Assembly (NCBI RefSeq): GCF_037975245.1
Contig: NC_092581.1
Span: 7,221,501 to 7,285,500 of the forward strand
Direction: 5' to 3'
Origin: Apostichopus japonicus
Taxonomy: Eukaryota > Echinodermata > Holothuroidea > Aspidochirotida > Stichopodidae
DNA: 64,000 nt
The notes beneath the pieces are model-generated. The model was given only the letters and a program-made list of their open reading frames with translations, was not told where the DNA came from and did not search any database. A program made the position numbers and the translations under genes. Shown one piece after another: positions 61,625 to 64,000 of this stretch (position 1 is its first letter; every line of letters begins with the position of its first letter).

Positions 61625-62508
61625 TACGGGACATTCGATTGATCGGTACCGCACATTCGATTATTCAGTACGGAACATTCGATTGATCGGTACGGCACAT
61701 TCGATTGGTCGGTACGGAACATTCGATTGATCGGTAACGAACATTCGATTGATCGGTACGGAACATTCGATTGATCGGTACGGAACATTCGATTGATCGG
61801 TACGGAATATTCGTTTGATCGGTACTGCACATTCGATTGATCGGTACCGCATTTTCCATTGATCAGTGCCGCACATTCGATTAATCGGTAACGAACTTTC
61901 GATTGATCGGTACGGAACATTCGATTGATCAATACCGAACATTCGATTGATCGGTACCGCACATTCGATTGATCGGTACCGCACATTCGATTGATCGGTA
62001 CGGAATATTCGATTGATCGGTACCGTACATTCGATTAATCGGTACCACACATTCGATTGATCGGTACGGAACATTCGATTGATCGGTACCGTACATTCGA
62101 TTGATCGGTACCGCACATTCGATTGATCGGTACGGAACATTCGATTAATCGGGAATCAACATTCGATTGATCGGTACCGCACATTCGATTGATCGGTACG
62201 GAACATTCGATTGATCGGTACGGAATATTCGATTGATCGGTACTGCACATTCGATTGATCGGTACGGAACATTCGATTGATCGGTACCGTACATTCGATT
62301 GATCGGTACGGAACATTCGATTGATCGGTACTACAAATTCGATTGATCGGTACCGTACATTCGATTGATCGGTACCGCACATTCGATTGATCGGTACGGA
62401 ACATTCGATTAATCGGTAACGAACATTCGATTGATCGGTACCGCACATTCGATTGATCGGTACGGAACATTCGATTGATCGGTACGGAACATTCGATTGA
62501 TCGGTACC

Positions 62509-62615
62509 CTGGTGGAAATTCCAGTTGAACTTTTGAACTGGGTTCAACTGGAATTTTCTATACGGAAATTGGCCCAAATTTGAACTAGGTTGAACTGGGT
62601 GAACTGGGGTTCCCA
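62509..62615. other. Array boundary spacer
   Basis: After the last core at 62,490-62,507 the sequence no longer follows the 22-bp period. It becomes a mix of TTGAACTGGG and GGTTCAACTGG words, related to the minisatellite that follows. A GAACTGGG-type word recurs several times. No gene is seen. Confidence 0.8.
62516..62556. repeat. Perfect 15-bp inverted repeat at the satellite edge
   Basis: AAATTCCAGTTGAAC at 62,516-62,530 is the exact reverse complement of GTTCAACTGGAATTT at 62,542-62,556, with an 11-nt loop. It starts 8 bp after the last satellite core. It could form a hairpin or mark a past insertion or recombination point; its function is unknown. Confidence 0.85.
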
Positions 62616-62909
62616 ATGTTTTACTGGGTTCAACTATGTTTTACTGGGTTCAACTGGTTCAAGTTCAACTATGTTTTACTGGGTCCAACTATGTTTACTG
62701 GGTCCAACTGGTTCAACTATGTTTTACTGGGTCCAACTGGTTCAACTATGTTTTACTGGGTCCAACTGGTTCAACTATGTTTTAATGGGTCCAACTGGTT
62801 CAACTATGTTTTACTGGGTCAACTATGTTTTACTGGGTCAACTGTTTTACTGGGTTCAACTGGGTCAACTATGTTTTGCTGGGTTAAACTGGGTGAACTA
62901 TGTTTTACT
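62616..62909. repeat. 20/29-bp minisatellite
   Basis: About twelve tandem units start with TACTGGGT (or close variants) and end with ATGTTT. Successive unit lengths are about 20, 20, 35, 19, 29, 29, 29, 29, 19, 17, 29 and 29 bp. The 29-bp form is the 20-bp form with an extra 9-bp GGTTCAACT-like word. The array is less regular than the main satellite. Two overlapping plus-strand frames (62,590-62,970 and 62,616-62,927) are open only because of the repeat and are not genes. Confidence 0.88.
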
Positions 62910-63070
62910 TCTTATATTTTTAAATAGTTTGAACTGGGATCCTCAACTGGTGTTATCTACACTTATATAACACCACACTATAAGAAGTTTTCATTTGTTA
63001 ACGGTAGATCTATATTGTAAGTATTAAGGGTGTAAGCCACTGAAATAAATGTTTGTTCTTGATCAGAGAA

Positions 63071-63102
63071 CTCTGGGTTTGGTGTGATGACCTAACACAG
63101 AG
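63071..63102. repeat. Imperfect 12-bp inverted repeat
   Basis: CTCTGGGTTTGG and CCTAACACAGAG flank an 8-nt loop (TGTGATGA). Ten of twelve positions pair. It may form a small stem-loop; nothing else supports an RNA gene. Confidence 0.5.
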
Positions 63103-63309
63103 CAAGAAACATATAAAAATGGAGAAGTCAACTGGATTGGATCAAAAGAAATTATAATTATGAATAACGAACAATGTACAGCTGATCTGGGCCCAGTCAA
63201 AGAATTAAATGAAACAACTTGCAGTCGTGAGGTGCGCACCCAAAATATAAAGAAATACGCTTAATTTAAAAGTCTGTTCTGGGTGAGTTGGCCTGCTGGT
63301 GACATCAAG

Positions 63310-63360
63310 TATTCTACGACCTCAGACCTTCCACGACATCAGATATTCTACGACATCAGT
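63310..63360. repeat. Three tandem copies of a 17-bp repeat
   Basis: TATTCTACGACCTCAGA, CCTTCCACGACATCAGA and TATTCTACGACATCAGT follow each other without gaps (3 x 17 bp). A GTGACATCAAG word just upstream looks like part of a fourth, decayed copy. Confidence 0.88.
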
Positions 63361-63410
63361 ATAGTTGAGCCCAATAAATGGTTTTATGAATGTCCGATCC
63401 CAGCAAAAAA

Positions 63411-63590
63411 GTATCCTTTAATTTATATGAAATAGTGTTCCAGGGTATCCTTTCAGTAAAATAATGTCAACATCCTTTGTAGTAAAATAATGTCCTTTAT
63501 GTATAGGTGATGGTGTCCTGGAATATCCTTTATTGTAATACAATATCCTTTATAGTAAATAGTATCCTTTATAATAAATAGTGTCCCAGA
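63411..63590. repeat. Degenerate TATCCTTTA-type tandem repeat
   Basis: The word (T)ATCCTTT followed by a TAGTAAAATA-like stretch recurs about seven times at irregular spacing of roughly 19-31 bp. The clearest pair is TATCCTTTATAGTAAATAG and TATCCTTTATAATAAATAG near 63,545-63,583. It looks like an old, diverged minisatellite. Confidence 0.7.
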
Positions 63591-63841
63591 GTGTCAGTTG
63601 AATATCACAACTTCCATAAAATAATAAGGTCTACAGTAACTTGAACTATGTAAATTAAGGTTTAAAACAAACTATCCAGCCATTAAACTATCTTTCTCTT
63701 CTTTTACAACTGCCTTGCTCAGATACTCATAGCCAATTGCCAACTCCCTATACTGTACCCTCACAAAACTCCTTTGTTCCTAAAATATATACACACAGAC
63801 CCCATTTCCTGTGAGGGCTATTTTCCAGGAAGAACAAGATA

Positions 63842-63855
63842 GTTGCCTAGCAACC
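63842..63855. promoter_or_regulatory. RFX/X-box-like palindrome (possible)
   Basis: GTTGCCTAGCAACC has two GTTGC/GCAAC half-sites, the arrangement bound by RFX-family transcription factors at X-box elements. A TTCCAGGAA palindrome (STAT-like TTCNNNGAA) lies just upstream at 63,823-63,831, and an AT-rich TAAAATATATAC stretch begins near 63,780. No gene start is visible, so it may be a chance match. Confidence 0.3.
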
Positions 63856-64000
63856 CAGAAGAGAGAAAGTTTTTAATCAACCCTTTTGCTGCCACAAGAC
63901 AACATACAAATGTACTGTACACATGTATAACCCTCTGTACAATGAGCACTGCACTAATAAACAAGTAAAACTATGTTACAAAACAAAACTATATGTAAGA

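Larger units (their letters stand above)
1..62508. repeat. 22-bp satellite DNA array (about 2,840 tandem units)
   Basis: Direct reading shows a head-to-tail array of a 22-bp unit: the 18-bp core CATTCGATTGATCGGTAC plus a 4-bp slot, most often GGAA, CGCA or CGTA. Most unit-to-unit differences fall in the slot. Recurrent core variants include GATTAATCGG, TTCGTTTGATC, GATTGGTCGG and GATTATTCAG. Units begin at positions equal to 11 modulo 22 from position 11 to about 55,627. The unit holds TCGA, GATC and GTAC palindromes and two to three CpGs. The array is open at the left window edge and its last recognisable unit ends near 62,508. Function is unknown; arrays of this kind commonly form constitutive heterochromatin, but nothing here proves a location. 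Confidence 0.99.
1..62508 (-). other. Minus-strand open frames of the satellite, judged non-coding
   Basis: The consensus unit read on the minus strand has no stop codon in any frame. Because 22 is one more than a multiple of three, each frame passes through all three unit phases every 66 bp. All three frames therefore give the same 22-residue period, with FRTDQSNV, YRSIEC and VPINRM segments. This yields long open stretches, the longest 581 codons at 11358-13103. They are ended only by unit variants such as GATTAATCGG or TACTACA. The plus strand has a TGA in every unit and is closed about every 66 bp. No promoter, leader or non-repeat domain is seen, and variants that make stops are freely tolerated, so these are not annotated as genes. 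Confidence 0.93.
62910..64000. other. AT-rich flank without a recognisable gene
   Basis: This is single-copy-looking, AT-rich DNA with no open frame longer than about 60 codons and no visible protein similarity. It contains the small repeats listed separately. AATAAA hexamers at 63,044, 63,373 and 63,956 are expected by chance at this composition. The sequence looks like animal, possibly vertebrate, intergenic or intronic DNA, but that is an impression only. Confidence 0.7.

Noticed and set aside
1-62508. Similarity of the unit to the CENP-B box (TTCG, then A, then CGG)
   Set aside because: The CENP-B box needs TTCG, four bases, A, two bases, then CGGG. The core has TTCG, six bases, then CGGT. 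The TTCGTTTGATC variant with a GGGA slot has a CGGG, but it is four bases too far. The spacing never fits, so a centromere call is not supported.
1-62508. CRISPR array
   Set aside because: Units are contiguous 22-mers with no unique spacers; the variable part is only 4 bp and drawn from a small set. No cas genes are present.
1-62508. Dozens of minus-strand open frames as repetitive protein genes
   Set aside because: They follow directly from a stop-free 22-bp period, exist in all three frames, overlap each other and end at random unit variants.
1-62508. Telomeric repeat or telomere-like array
   Set aside because: The 22-bp unit has no G-rich/C-rich strand bias or TTAGGG-like word, and it ends internally against ordinary DNA.
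62590-62970. Plus-strand frames of 126 and 103 codons
   Set aside because: They lie in the 20/29-bp minisatellite, translate it in two overlapping frames, and have no non-repeat domain.
63280-63400. tRNA-derived SINE or RNA polymerase III promoter
   Set aside because: TGGCCTGCTGG and GTCCGATCCC only loosely resemble A and B boxes, with mismatches and no tail or target-site duplication, so chance is the simpler explanation.
63044-63961. Polyadenylation signals (AATAAA at 63,044, 63,373 and 63,956)
   Set aside because: The hexamer is expected several times in AT-rich DNA of this length, and no coding exon or transcript end supports any of them.
63900-64000. Transposon terminal sequence near the right window edge (TTAATCAACCC-like stretch)
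   Set aside because: It recalls ends of some vertebrate TTAA-target elements, but no matching inverted end or target duplication lies inside the window.

Overview
This window is almost entirely one satellite DNA array. From the left edge to about position 62,508 it is a head-to-tail run of roughly 2,840 copies of a 22-bp unit. The unit is an 18-bp core, CATTCGATTGATCGGTAC, followed by a variable 4-bp slot (mostly GGAA, CGCA or CGTA; less often TGCA, TACA, CACA, CAAA, GGCA or GGGA). The left end of the array lies outside the window. The right end is present: the array stops at about 62,508 and passes through a short inverted repeat and a 20/29-bp minisatellite (62,616-62,909) into about 1.1 kb of AT-rich, non-coding DNA (62,910-64,000). 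No protein-coding gene, rRNA, tRNA, CRISPR array or recognisable transposon is supported. The many long minus-strand open frames are by-products of a stop-free 22-bp period.

The organism is a eukaryote, because an array of this size and hierarchy, a minisatellite-rich AT-rich flank and the absence of genes do not fit a bacterium or virus. The flank has a vertebrate-like look (possibly amphibian or fish), but that is a low-confidence impression. The array could be centromeric, pericentromeric, subtelomeric or interstitial; nothing here decides between these.

The array has nested higher-order structure. Tandem or dispersed direct duplications are readable at offsets of 220, 352, 704, 748, 770-880, 1,188 (two separate places), 2,024, 3,652/3,586, 4,334, 5,324-5,456, 5,412, 6,644, 6,974 and about 11,000-11,154 bp. 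Nearly all are exact multiples of 22. The largest is a direct duplication of about 11 kb (about 19,790-30,865 and 30,860-42,020). A further partial copy of one of its internal segments follows at 42,430-43,545. A strongly diverged marker unit (core altered to CATTTTCCATTGATCAGTGC) occurs only about three times before 16.7 kb but more than thirty times after it, so the array has at least two sub-domains.

The 22-bp phase is kept without net slippage from position 11 to about 55,636, about 2,528 units. The only out-of-register events found are in the last 7 kb: a 263-bp duplication (12 units minus 1 bp) with its junction at about 55,637, a 1-bp deletion at about 60,785 and a 1-bp insertion at about 61,616. 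This fits in-register unequal exchange or gene conversion in the interior and weaker homogenisation near the edge. All alignments were made by eye, so duplication boundaries are good to about one or two units unless stated otherwise.
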